Shown here: positions 1-8,675 of the stretch, one piece after another
Layout of the letters: each line of letters starts with the position of its first letter
How positions within the stretch are numbered: position 1 is the first letter of the stretch
Source of the DNA: CAYQJV01 sp964417925
GTDB lineage: Bacteria; Hydrothermota; Tepidihabitantia; B3-TA06; CAYQJV01
DNA length: 22,109 nucleotides
Direction of reading: 5' to 3'
Assembly: GCA_964417925.1 (NCBI GenBank)
Contig: CAYQJV010000026.1
Coordinates: forward strand, 1-22,109
The notes under the pieces: generated by a model
The model's database searches: none
Told to the model about the DNA's origin: nothing
Seen by the model: the letters and a program-made list of their open reading frames with translations, nothing else
Made by a program: the position numbers and the translations under genes

Positions 1-1
1 G

Positions 2-1156
2 GCTCAGGCATTTATGGGGTTTTCGGATGTTCCTGAAGTGGTATTTTATAATCCTGCTGGTCTTGGAGGAGTGAACTATAGTAATTTAACTCTTTTGGGT
101 AGTCAAACCTATGCAGAGTCTTTCCATAATGTTATAGAATTTACTATGCCTTGGGGAACTTTTGGAACTTTTGGAATAACCTTTGCAGGACTTTTTGCTT
201 CCTTAGGAGAAGTAAGGGATGCTGATAACGTTGTAATAGAAACATCGGCAAATGTGATGATGTCAGGATTTATGCTTTCCTATGGTAAAAAGTTTGGTCT
301 TTTTGCAACAGGATTATCTCCAAAACTTATTTTTAACAATATCTATAATACCCAAGGAATGGGATTTGATATGGACCTCGGTTTTCTATTCTATCCGTTG
401 AAACTTTTACCCAAGCTTCCGTACGACCTTTTTGTTGTGGGACTTTCTGTGAAGAATCTTCTCGGTTCAAAAATAAAGATGGAGACAGAAGAGGATGTTC
501 TTCCAAGAATAATAAGAACGGGAATTGCATTGCATTTAATGGATGGGAGGTTTTCTGTATCTTCAGATGTTGCTATGTATTCTTGGGAAGGTTCTTCAAG
601 TATGAAGTACTTTGCAGGATTTGAACTTTATCCTGTAAGGACCTTTGCAATAAGAGGTGGTGTTAATAAAGACTATTTTACCGCAGGAGCGGGTATTGAT
701 ATTGATATGACAAGAACTTTGGGAGTTTGTGTGGACTATGCAATTGGTATGCATCATTCATCTCAATTCATGGTACCTGTGGTTCATAAACTCTCTTTGA
801 ATTTTAGACTTAAAAATATTGCAGGAATATGGGTTGAGGTTACCCCATCTGTTTTAAGATCACCTACCGAATATGCTCAGATCATAATTCATGGTGGAGC
901 ACAGTTTAAAGGTAAGATAAAGAGATGGGAATTCCTTATAAAGGATGAGGGCGGAAATGTAAGATATAGACAGAGAAGAGATGTGTATAGTGAAAGAGAT
1001 GAACTTCCTCCCAAGATAACATGGAATGGAGTTGACAATATAAGAGGAGGAAGTGTGGATAGCGGAAAATACTACTACGAAATACGACTTATAGATAAAA
1101 TGGGTGATGTAATGAAATATACCGGTTATTTAGTTACTGTTAAGTGGCAGAGGTAA
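2..1156 (+). CDS. PorV/PorQ-like outer-membrane beta-barrel protein with C-terminal FlgD-like Ig domain (5' partial)
   Basis: The reading frame is open to the window edge, so the start and signal peptide lie upstream; 384 residues are visible. The first codons read AQAFMGFSDVPEVVFYNPAGL, close to the N-terminal signature of PorV/PorQ/FadL-like barrels (AxxAMGGA..D..A.yyNPAGL). An internal ATG (base 14) is therefore not the true start. Alternating hydrophobic beta strands and glycine-rich turns follow. The last ~105 residues (from about base 830) look like an FlgD-type Ig domain: WEFLIKDEGGNV, then WNGVDNIRGG, then SGKYYYEIRLID. Family knowledge places PorV-like barrels in the outer membrane of FCB bacteria as transporters or secretion shuttles. 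The stop lies immediately before the first TPR gene. The barrel call is fairly firm; substrate and secretion role are unknown. Confidence 0.75.
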   Translation, partial: AQAFMGFSDVPEVVFYNPAGLGGVNYSNLTLLGSQTYAESFHNVIEFTMPWGTFGTFGITFAGLFASLGEVRDADNVVIETSANVMMSGFMLSYGKKFGLFATGLSPKLIFNNIYNTQGMGFDMDLGFLFYPLKLLPKLPYDLFVVGLSVKNLLGSKIKMETEEDVLPRIIRTGIALHLMDGRFSVSSDVAMYSWEGSSSMKYFAGFELYPVRTFAIRGGVNKDYFTAGAGIDIDMTRTLGVCVDYAIGMHHSSQFMVPVVHKLSLNFRLKNIAGIWVEVTPSVLRSPTEYAQIIIHGGAQFKGKIKRWEFLIKDEGGNVRYRQRRDVYSERDELPPKITWNGVDNIRGGSVDSGKYYYEIRLIDKMGDVMKYTGYLVTVKWQR

Positions 1157-1158
1157 GT

Positions 1159-3801
1159 ATGAGGAAGATTTTAATTATAGCTGTTCTTATAGGGATTACT
1201 TTCGCGCAGTTTCCTACAGACAAGTTCGTTAAAGATTACCAAAAGGCCTACAGGTATATGGCACAGAAGAGATACAATGATGCTTATCAAATATTTAGGT
1301 CAATGTTTAAGGATGCAGAGAGGTTTGGCTTTTCTGCAGAGATTAAACTGCTTGCAGCACAGTGTGCTTATTACACAGGAAGATATAACGATGCAATAAA
1401 TCTTTTGACAGAGATCCTTGAAAAGGATATAAAAAGGGATGAAAGATACAGGTATCTTGAAAACCAAGTTAAATTTTCTCTTGGACTTTGTTATTTTCAA
1501 CTGGATGAAAAGCAGAGAGCAGAAAGATTTTTAGATGAAGCATCAGAACTTGGTGGGCAGGGAATTGCAGATTACCTTATTAGAAAAAACTATAAAGCAT
1601 CCTATGAACATCTGGTGGAGTTTAAATTTCCTGTAACACGGTTGTTTTTAGCAAGGAGTCTTATTCAATCCCATGACCCAGAACGTTTTGGTGATATAAG
1701 AAGAATTCTTACAGACCTCACTGAGTTTTTACCACTTGAGGAAATAGTAGATTTTAGTAGGGGTGAGATGTGGTTTTCTTTTGGGGATTATTCCACTGCA
1801 AGACAGATATTTAAAGAGTTTACTGCCAAATATCCAAAGAGTCCACTTTTTGATTATGCAAGGTACTATCTGGCCTGCTGTTATTTACATGAAGGAGATG
1901 CCAGATATGCTCTTGATAACTTAGAACCTTTACTGGATCCTAATAAAGATAGAGTTCTTGCAGCTCATGCATACTTCATTATGGGAGAAGCATATGCTTC
2001 GGAAGGTTTGGAAGATAGTGTAGTATTTTCTTATGAAAATGCAAGAGCAATTCTTTCCAATACAATGGTGGATTTCTTTGCTACATATAGATTGTATCAA
2101 CTTTACAAGTCTAAAAATGATATTCCCAGAGCAGAGGCAGAGGCAAGAAGACTTGGGGAGATAGTTACAGCAGATATAGAAAAAAGAATACAGGAGGATC
2201 TTGCAAACTATGTAAAGGGAGTTACAGAGTTTGAGTTGAATAATTATCTGCAGGCTGTACAGGATTTTGATCAAGTAATAGCAGTAATTCCAGAACCTCC
2301 TAATATAATTTATGAAGCAGCTCTTGTGATGGATTTACTTACGTACAATAGACTTGGTAACTATGGAGCGAAGATAGCCTATGCTACCAACTATTTGAGA
2401 AATTTAAATCCAGATTATGCAGATTCAATTCCACAACCCAATGGGGGAGATTGGAGAGCGTATCTTCTGTATAATCTTGCAGATGCAAAGTACTTTTCAT
2501 CTTACGGACCAAATGGAAGAATAATAAGGAGAAGAGATAGAGAAGAAGCAAGGAGTATGTATAAGGAGATTGTTGATAAGTATCCCTATGCCTTTATTAC
2601 TCCTCTTGCAAGAGTTTCTCTTGCATGGTATGAGCTTGAAGCAGGATTCTATGATAATGCACTTACTCAGTTTCTTGATATAATACATACAACTGCAAAG
2701 ACCGATGCCCTTGTTCTTGCTGCTTATGGTGCAGGTCTTGCCTATTTTTATAAAAAAGATTATATGACTGCGGGAAGTTATTTCTTTACTGAAAAAGAAT
2801 ACCGGGAACAGTTAAGAATAACCCCTAAAAAAGGTACAGAAACACTTGAAATAAGATACAACGAACTTGCAGATAGCCTTATAGATGATAACTTGTGGTA
2901 TAGAGCTTTATGTCTTGAGAATCTTCAAGCCTATGGAGATGCTCTTGTTCTTTATGAAAAATTGATGAACGAATACCCTGATAGAGAAAGAGCAGGAGAT
3001 GCTGCTGAAAAAGTAGTGGAGTTTTATGTAAGAGCAAATAAAATCAAAGAGGCTGAAGCAAGGCTTGAAGAGTTGAAAGCAAAGAAGGCCACTTATCCTA
3101 AGATTTATAAGGATAGTTATGGACGTGCCTTAGCTCTTCTCTATGGATATTATAGAGGAATAGGTGATGATGTAAAGGCTAAGGAGTTTGCACAAAGAAT
3201 AAGAAGCGAATTAAGGACCACCAGGTATCTGGAGGAAATCTTCTATGAAGAAGGATTAAAGGATACTACAATTGCTCAGATTGACCATTTGAAAGGAGTT
3301 ATAAATGACTTAAGAGGAATTAATGAAAACAGTGAATTTCTCCCTCAATTAATGTTTAATCTGAGTTATCTCTTAATGGAAGCTAAGAAGTATGATGAAG
3401 CTAAAAATATTCTTGTTCAGCTTAGAACATGGCCAAGGATAGATATTGTCCAGCCTTTAATGCCAGAAGTACTCTTCCAACTGGGAAGAGTGTTTTACGA
3501 GTTAAAGGCTTATGATGATGCTATTGCTCAGTTGAAAGTCTTTATTAAAGATTATGGAAATCCTAGGCGAAAGGATATGTATAGACCTGATCTTGCACCA
3601 AGGGGATACTATTTACTTGGATATGCTTACTTAATGAAGGCAGAGTCTGAGAAGTCTCCTTTTGCTCAAAGAAATGCTTATAGAGAGGCCAGGGGAACTT
3701 TTCAAAGATTAAAGAAATTATTTGCAGAGACAGAATTCTACCAAAGCATAGCATCAGATGTTGAGCAAAAGTTAAGTTACATAGAGAGGAAATTGCGGTA
3801 A
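1159..3801 (+). CDS. exported tetratricopeptide-repeat protein (TPR 1)
   Basis: An 880-residue protein. I start it at ATG 1159, two bases after the upstream stop and five bases after AGAGG, rather than at GTG 1144. This puts a clean signal peptide at the N-terminus: MRK, a hydrophobic core IL-IIAVLIGIT, and a likely cut at FA-QF (residues 16/17). The rest is almost wholly helical with many TPR-like hairpins, e.g. YNDAYQIFRSMFKDAERFG, YSTARQIFKEFTAKYPKSP and YDDAIAQLKVFIKDYG, resembling the BamD/YbgF type. TPR arrays are protein-interaction scaffolds; the signal peptide places this one in the periplasm or on the envelope. It sits between a barrel gene and two further TPR genes, suggesting an envelope complex. 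Its last ~200 residues match the end of the third TPR protein (5381-7564). Specific function not recognised. Confidence 0.85.
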   Translation: MRKILIIAVLIGITFAQFPTDKFVKDYQKAYRYMAQKRYNDAYQIFRSMFKDAERFGFSAEIKLLAAQCAYYTGRYNDAINLLTEILEKDIKRDERYRYLENQVKFSLGLCYFQLDEKQRAERFLDEASELGGQGIADYLIRKNYKASYEHLVEFKFPVTRLFLARSLIQSHDPERFGDIRRILTDLTEFLPLEEIVDFSRGEMWFSFGDYSTARQIFKEFTAKYPKSPLFDYARYYLACCYLHEGDARYALDNLEPLLDPNKDRVLAAHAYFIMGEAYASEGLEDSVVFSYENARAILSNTMVDFFATYRLYQLYKSKNDIPRAEAEARRLGEIVTADIEKRIQEDLANYVKGVTEFELNNYLQAVQDFDQVIAVIPEPPNIIYEAALVMDLLTYNRLGNYGAKIAYATNYLRNLNPDYADSIPQPNGGDWRAYLLYNLADAKYFSSYGPNGRIIRRRDREEARSMYKEIVDKYPYAFITPLARVSLAWYELEAGFYDNALTQFLDIIHTTAKTDALVLAAYGAGLAYFYKKDYMTAGSYFFTEKEYREQLRITPKKGTETLEIRYNELADSLIDDNLWYRALCLENLQAYGDALVLYEKLMNEYPDRERAGDAAEKVVEFYVRANKIKEAEARLEELKAKKATYPKIYKDSYGRALALLYGYYRGIGDDVKAKEFAQRIRSELRTTRYLEEIFYEEGLKDTTIAQIDHLKGVINDLRGINENSEFLPQLMFNLSYLLMEAKKYDEAKNILVQLRTWPRIDIVQPLMPEVLFQLGRVFYELKAYDDAIAQLKVFIKDYGNPRRKDMYRPDLAPRGYYLLGYAYLMKAESEKSPFAQRNAYREARGTFQRLKKLFAETEFYQSIASDVEQKLSYIERKLR

Positions 3802-5378
3802 TATTATTTTTACTATTCTTCCTATATAAAGTAGAAGGTCTTCCAGTAAAGGCAGCACGTGAACTTTATGGAAAAATAGAAGAATTCAAGCCTTTTGGAA
3901 TTTTCTACAAATATACACTTCATATAAAGGAAGAAATGGATAAAAAAAGTCTTACAGAGATTAAGAGATTAATAGATAAATTACCCAAAGGACATTTGAA
4001 AAATGCTTTGATAGATGCTTATCTTACTTCGCTTTTTTTAAATAAAGATTTTATATCTGTTTTAGAAGAAGGGAAAAAACTGGTACAGCTTGCAGATACT
4101 GAAGGTTTTTATTTTCCTATGATTCTTTACAAACTTGCAGAATCAAGTTATTATGAAAGGAGGTTTGAGGAGGCCTTAAAGTTTTACAAAGAGATAGAAA
4201 CTCATTATTCCATGAGCAATATATTTTCTTATGCAGTACTTGGAAGGAGTTGGACATATATAAACATGGGTAGACAGAAAGAGGCACGGGAGCTTTTAAT
4301 GAGAATTACCACTGGATATGCCCCTTCTTACTCTTTCTTGGTTGCTGTGTTTTATGGATTAGGAGTGAGTTACTTGCGTTCTGCAATGTTTGATTCTGCA
4401 TATAAGATATTTTCAACGTACAATGCAGATTTTTATAAAAAGCAGAGGTTTGAAACTGAACTTGCAGAACACATAAACTGTAAGAATATGTATTATGCAG
4501 GTATAGCGGGAGCAAATCTATGGGACCCTCTGGATAGTAGTAGTGGAGATTATTTTGAAAGTGCGGTGAAATTCTTAAAAAAGGTGTTGTATGATTATCA
4601 CAACTGTGAAAAGGTACCTTATGCCTGTTATATCCTTGGCCAAATGTATTTTAAATCCGAACATTATGACAGTGCAGTAAAGTTTTTTAAGATGGCAAAA
4701 AAATATACTGCAGACAGTGCAAGCATGTATGATATAGATATTTCCATAGCTCAGTCTTATTACAACGATAATAAAATAAGAGAGGCTATTTCCCTATATC
4801 GGGGAATAAAGGATAAGGTAATTCAAAAAAGCATAGTGATTAAAGGGTTAAAAGAGTGTTATGTGAAATTGATAACCTCTTTACTTAATCACCAGGGGCT
4901 TCCTTTGGATAGTGCTGAAAAGATTTTGTTGAATTTTGAAAAAGATGTACCTGAGTCTATGGAATTTTCAGAGTTTGCTCTTGCACTTGCAGAAAGGTAT
5001 TTGGGGAGAGAAAATTACAATAAAGCTATAGAGTGGATAAATAAAGCTATAAAGACCGCAAAAACAGATGAAGCGTTAAAAAGGGCTAAATGTATTAAGT
5101 TTGGAGTTCTATACAAGTTAAAAAAATGGGAGGAAATAGTTTCAGAGGGTGATCCTTTTGTTGCGCATTATAAGGGACAAATAGTGGATTCTGAAGTTCT
5201 TTTCATCATTGGTGCAGCCCATGCTCGGTTAGGAGATAAAGGGAACGGATATGCCTCTATTGAGCATTATAAAAAGGCAATTTCCCTACTTGAAGAGTTT
5301 ATCGTACAATCTCCAAAACATCCCTGGGTGAAAGTCGCCAGAAAACTTATCAAGGTATGTAAAGCAAAGATTCAATAA
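3801..5378 (+). CDS. exported TPR protein (TPR 2) with probable non-AUG start
   Basis: The first ATG in frame is at 3936, preceded by AAAGGA. However, the frame is open upstream and encodes a signal-peptide-like segment (ILFLLFFLYKVEG, then LPVKAARELYG) directly after the previous stop. No ATG, GTG or TTG exists in frame between the upstream in-frame stop (3762) and 3936. Candidate starts are ATT 3792, GTA 3798 or ATA 3801. I list ATA because it overlaps the upstream stop as TAATA and lies 11 bases after GAGAGG; the exact codon is unproven. From 3801 the protein has 525 residues; from 3936 it has 480. The body is TPR-like (YERRFEEALKFYKEIETHY, YDSAVKFFKMAKKYT, YNKAIEWINKAIKTA). It lies in an otherwise gap-free operon of exported TPR proteins, which favours the longer form. 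Function unknown. Confidence 0.7.
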   Translation: MLFLLFFLYKVEGLPVKAARELYGKIEEFKPFGIFYKYTLHIKEEMDKKSLTEIKRLIDKLPKGHLKNALIDAYLTSLFLNKDFISVLEEGKKLVQLADTEGFYFPMILYKLAESSYYERRFEEALKFYKEIETHYSMSNIFSYAVLGRSWTYINMGRQKEARELLMRITTGYAPSYSFLVAVFYGLGVSYLRSAMFDSAYKIFSTYNADFYKKQRFETELAEHINCKNMYYAGIAGANLWDPLDSSSGDYFESAVKFLKKVLYDYHNCEKVPYACYILGQMYFKSEHYDSAVKFFKMAKKYTADSASMYDIDISIAQSYYNDNKIREAISLYRGIKDKVIQKSIVIKGLKECYVKLITSLLNHQGLPLDSAEKILLNFEKDVPESMEFSEFALALAERYLGRENYNKAIEWINKAIKTAKTDEALKRAKCIKFGVLYKLKKWEEIVSEGDPFVAHYKGQIVDSEVLFIIGAAHARLGDKGNGYASIEHYKKAISLLEEFIVQSPKHPWVKVARKLIKVCKAKIQ

Positions 5379-5380
5379 AG

Positions 5381-7564
5381 GTGTTTTTTTTAACTTTATT
5401 TTGTGGCACAGAATTTGGTGAATTTGTAATAAAAGGAGAGTTTTATCTTAATAAACCCAAAATAGTCACTACAGATATAGCATGTAACCTTAGGAATGCT
5501 TATATTATGAAGTTCTATGGAACAGACCCTTACAAAGAACTTTCCGAAGTTGTTAAATTCTTTGCATTAATTGAGCAACTTGATGATTCTTCGAAAAAGA
5601 TAATTGATTCATTGATAAAAAAGGGTAAAATAAGTTTACCACAAAATAATAATTATCTATTAAGTAAAATAATTGAATATTTTGATAATGTAGAGTTTTT
5701 TAGAATTGAGGATTTTATCAAATTTTATTATGGGAAAAATAAAGACATTATGGAGTTGGTGATGTTGGATACTACAGAGGCCAGGGAGCTTTTTCTTCCC
5801 CTTATTATTACACATTCTTTTTTATCCTTTAGACATCAAAAAACCATGGAATTTCTAAACAACCCTATGAAATGTTACTTTATTCCTGATTCTATCTATC
5901 CTGTTATAGGTATTCTTTACCAAATAGAAAAACTTCTATTGCAGGACAGCATATACAACGCTGAGAGAAAAATGAAAACACTGATGGAGAAATTTCCCCT
6001 AATAGCTAAAAAATTTTCCTATCCGATATTTCTTTATACAGTGATTTTAAGAAAACTTGGTATTTCAAGTTATAAAATTTATGAGAATAAAATAAAAAAA
6101 TACCCTTCTCTGTATACTTACTATCAATGGCTTTGTGAAAAAAAAATAGAAAATTCAGAACTTTTAGAAGTATTGATGCTTAAAGAATACATATGCAAAG
6201 GAAGATTAAGAGATGCAGAGATCATTCTTTCTGGCACTGAGAATCTTTTAAGGCCTTTTTCTTATTATTGTACCCTTTTATTCAATCTTCTTGATAGGTA
6301 CGAGGAAACTCTTAACTATAAAAATTTATATCAGGACAGTACAATTCAAGATGTGTTAATGGAAGGAATACTTTATAACATTGCAGAGGCTCTTTATTAT
6401 ACCGGGGGAATTTACAGAGATATGGCAGTTACTATGTACCAAAAAGCAATGAATTTTTATAGAGATAAATCTTTGGTTTCATTGGCTTGGATCTATAGTG
6501 AAAGAGAGGAATGGGGAAAGGCAGATTCGTTGTTGGAGTTGATGAATGATAAAAATGACTATTATTTACTTACCAAGGGGTACTTCCTTTATAGAAGAGA
6601 AAAATTTTTGCAAGCGGATAGTATGCTTGCAAAAATAAAGAATATTGAGAAATTTGGATTGTCTGCATTTTTGTTAAAAATATTGGTAAAGGAAAGATTA
6701 AAGAAATACCATGAAGCGGTTTTGCTTTGTAAAGATATGATAGGGAGGATAAAGAATAGAGATACAATAGCAGTTATTTTAAAAAAAATTCTTGAACTTT
6801 ATGTGCTTCAGGAATCCGAGGATCAAATTATTTCAATAATAAATGATGCAAGAAAGGTCCTGGACACAAGAAACGAAAATAAGAAGATATTTATAGAGAT
6901 GTTAGAAATTGCAATGCGTTATTTTATGGATAAAGAAGATTATGAAAAAGCTCTGGAATTGGCCATGGAAATAGGATATCTTAAGGGAAGTTCACTTCCT
7001 GTAGAAGAGGTTTTATATTTTAAAGCAAGAAAGTACTCCTCAGAGGATAGTTTGTATACTGTTATAAAACAACTTGAAAATATAAATCCAAAAAGCAAAT
7101 ATTTACCTGAATTAATGTTTCTTTATGCTTCTTATAAGATTGAAGAAAACCCCGAAGAAAGTCTTATACTTTTTAGAAAATTGAAAATGTGGTATCATCC
7201 TCAGGAAATAGACCCTTTTTTTGATGATATTTACTACAACTCTTTTATTGCATCTTTTCTGTTGTATCAAAAATATAAAACCATTGAAAAGCTTGATAAT
7301 GCATTAAGGGAAGGAGAAAGTTTTTTAAAGATGATATCTAAAAAATACCCTTATTATCCTCAAGTATTACTTAAAGTTTCACTTTTGTACTTAAAAAAAG
7401 CACGGGATACCGAAGATTTCTTTAAAAGGAGAGAATACTTTACTAAAGCCTTTGTGCTTTTGACTGAACTTAAAAATAAGTTTAATAAAACTGATACTTA
7501 CAAAGAAAACAGAGAAATTGTTGAAAACACAATACAAGAGTTGGAGAATAATTTAAAAAAATAA
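5381..7564 (+). CDS. exported TPR-like protein (TPR 3), diverged paralogue of TPR 1
   Basis: A 727-residue helical repeat protein starting at GTG 5381, two bases after the previous stop. The N-terminus MFFLTLFCGTEFGEF is a short hydrophobic leader without a basic residue. An ATA at 5375, which would overlap the stop as ATAA, would add Met-Lys and give a more normal signal peptide. No strong Shine-Dalgarno sequence is visible, so translation may be coupled to the upstream gene. The repeats are weaker than in TPR 1, and the gene has many A/T runs. The C-terminal part parallels TPR 1: INPKSKYLPELMFLYASYK here against INENSEFLPQLMFNLSYLL there, followed in both by a Leu-x-x-Trp motif. It ends just before a strong promoter, so it is probably last in its operon. 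Function unknown. Confidence 0.75.
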   Translation: MFFLTLFCGTEFGEFVIKGEFYLNKPKIVTTDIACNLRNAYIMKFYGTDPYKELSEVVKFFALIEQLDDSSKKIIDSLIKKGKISLPQNNNYLLSKIIEYFDNVEFFRIEDFIKFYYGKNKDIMELVMLDTTEARELFLPLIITHSFLSFRHQKTMEFLNNPMKCYFIPDSIYPVIGILYQIEKLLLQDSIYNAERKMKTLMEKFPLIAKKFSYPIFLYTVILRKLGISSYKIYENKIKKYPSLYTYYQWLCEKKIENSELLEVLMLKEYICKGRLRDAEIILSGTENLLRPFSYYCTLLFNLLDRYEETLNYKNLYQDSTIQDVLMEGILYNIAEALYYTGGIYRDMAVTMYQKAMNFYRDKSLVSLAWIYSEREEWGKADSLLELMNDKNDYYLLTKGYFLYRREKFLQADSMLAKIKNIEKFGLSAFLLKILVKERLKKYHEAVLLCKDMIGRIKNRDTIAVILKKILELYVLQESEDQIISIINDARKVLDTRNENKKIFIEMLEIAMRYFMDKEDYEKALELAMEIGYLKGSSLPVEEVLYFKARKYSSEDSLYTVIKQLENINPKSKYLPELMFLYASYKIEENPEESLILFRKLKMWYHPQEIDPFFDDIYYNSFIASFLLYQKYKTIEKLDNALREGESFLKMISKKYPYYPQVLLKVSLLYLKKARDTEDFFKRREYFTKAFVLLTELKNKFNKTDTYKENREIVENTIQELENNLKK

Positions 7565-7568
7565 AAAC

Positions 7569-7596
7569 TTGACAAAAAGTATAAAATGGTTATACT
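7569..7596 (+). promoter_or_regulatory. sigma-70-type promoter for the exbB-exbD-exbD-tonB operon
   Basis: A perfect -35 box TTGACA (7569-7574), a 16-base spacer and the -10 box TATACT (7591-7596) lie just after the TPR 3 stop. The expected start site near 7603 gives a leader of only about 12 bases. AAGGAGG (7604-7610) sits four bases before ATG 7615. Confidence 0.8.
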
Positions 7597-7600
7597 TTTT
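7574..7600. repeat. 10-bp perfect inverted repeat inside the exbB promoter
   Basis: AAAAAGTATA (7574-7583) and TATACTTTTT (7591-7600) are perfect reverse complements separated by seven bases. The right arm contains the -10 box and the left arm begins in the -35 box, so a dimeric regulator bound here would occlude the promoter. As RNA it would be a weak A-U hairpin, so it could instead be a poor terminator for the TPR operon. Confidence 0.6.
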
Positions 7601-7614
7601 AAAAAGGAGGCACG

Positions 7615-8244
7615 ATGATAGCAGATATTCTGAGATTCATGGATCCCCGCGTAAGTTGGGTGATGACACTATTGGGGATAATCTCCATCGTATCCATTGC
7701 ATTAATAGTAGAACGGTTTATTTATTTTGGCCGTAGAAGGGTAGATGCCAATGCTTTCTTTGATAAAGTAAGGGAAGCTTTATCTACAGGTGGAGTAGCC
7801 GAAGCACTTGCTTTTGTTAAGAATCATGATAATCCTATTGCCTCTATTTTAAAGGTTGGGCTTGAAAATTATGACCTTCCCGAAGATCTTCTTGCAGAAA
7901 CTATAGAAAGTGCTATTCTTGAAGAAAGAACCAAACTTGAAAGATTTCTTGCAGGACTTAATACAATAGGAACTGTGTCTCCTCTATTGGGATTACTTGG
8001 AACAGTAATTGGACTTATAAAAGCATTTTTAAATATTGCAATAAGTGGTTCAGGTGGACCTGCAGTGGTAGCTAAAGGAATTGGTGAGGCATTGTATACT
8101 ACAATGATGGGACTTGTTATTGCTGTGCCCGTTATCTATTTTTATAATTATTTTTCTAAGAAGGCTACTGATTACACAGATATAATGGAAGCCACTATGA
8201 GGAAGTTTTTAAGGTTGGTAGCTGCTACTAAATCTGGTGGTTGA
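7615..8244 (+). CDS. exbB: MotA/TolQ/ExbB-family proton-channel protein
   Basis: 209 residues, close to normal for short ExbB/TolQ proteins. Three membrane segments are visible, around residues 15-34, 118-140 and 160-180. The channel residues expected from E. coli ExbB are present: Thr130 in GTVSPLLGLLGTVIG (matching Thr148), and Glu158 and Thr163 in IGEALYTTMMGLVIAVP (matching Glu176 and Thr181). ExbB pentamers surround ExbD helices in the inner membrane and convert proton flow into force on TonB/TolA-type proteins. The start is supported by AAGGAGG at ideal spacing. First gene of a tight cluster with two exbD and a tonB. The proton-pathway residues look intact. Confidence 0.93.
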   Translation: MIADILRFMDPRVSWVMTLLGIISIVSIALIVERFIYFGRRRVDANAFFDKVREALSTGGVAEALAFVKNHDNPIASILKVGLENYDLPEDLLAETIESAILEERTKLERFLAGLNTIGTVSPLLGLLGTVIGLIKAFLNIAISGSGGPAVVAKGIGEALYTTMMGLVIAVPVIYFYNYFSKKATDYTDIMEATMRKFLRLVAATKSGG

Positions 8245-8245
8245 A

Positions 8246-8674
8246 ATGCAAATGATAAAGAAACCTTCTCGGAGAATCCATAGAAAAGGTCAGGCAAACG
8301 TTACTTCGCTTGTAGATATTGCATTGAGTTTAGTAATATTTTTTATTGTTACACTGCCGGTTCTAATGGAATCAGGGATAATGGTAAAGGCTCCTTCGGT
8401 TGCAGTGGTGGGTAGTAATCAACCTGCTGATGAATTTAAAGTGAGTATATATATTACTGAAGATGGAAGGTACATTCTTAACGAAAGTCCTGTAACACGA
8501 GAGCAATTAGAAAGTCTTGTAGGAGAACTTTTAAAAAGGAGCATTGAAAAATTAGTGGTGGTGAGAGCAGATGGAGCAGTGATGCATGAAAAAGTAGTAG
8601 AAGTACTTGATATGGCAAAACAAAAAGGTGCTATGAAACTTGCTCTTATCAGAGGTAAACCGATGGGAGGCTGA
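8246..8674 (+). CDS. exbD: ExbD/TolR-family protein 1 (conserved Asp present)
   Basis: 142 residues from ATG 8246, one base after the exbB stop; an upstream in-frame GTG at 8237 lies inside exbB and is less likely. The N-terminus is basic and cytoplasmic (IKKPSRRIHRKG). One membrane helix follows, NVTSLVDIALSLVIFFIVT, containing Asp24 in the position of the essential ExbD Asp25/TolR Asp23. The periplasmic domain (about residues 45-140) has the ExbD pattern: a beta strand (VSIYITEDGRYILN), helices, then VVVRADGAVMHEKVVEVLDMAKQKG. It should form the rotating or moving part inside the ExbB ring. Followed one base later by a second exbD. Confidence 0.93.
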   Translation: MQMIKKPSRRIHRKGQANVTSLVDIALSLVIFFIVTLPVLMESGIMVKAPSVAVVGSNQPADEFKVSIYITEDGRYILNESPVTREQLESLVGELLKRSIEKLVVVRADGAVMHEKVVEVLDMAKQKGAMKLALIRGKPMGG

Positions 8675-8675
8675 A

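Noticed and set aside
2..1156. Evidence for a type IX secretion system from the PorV-like barrel
   Set aside because: PorV/PorQ-like barrels are widespread in FCB-related genomes, and no core T9SS component (SprA/Sov, PorK, PorL, PorM, PorN) is in the window.
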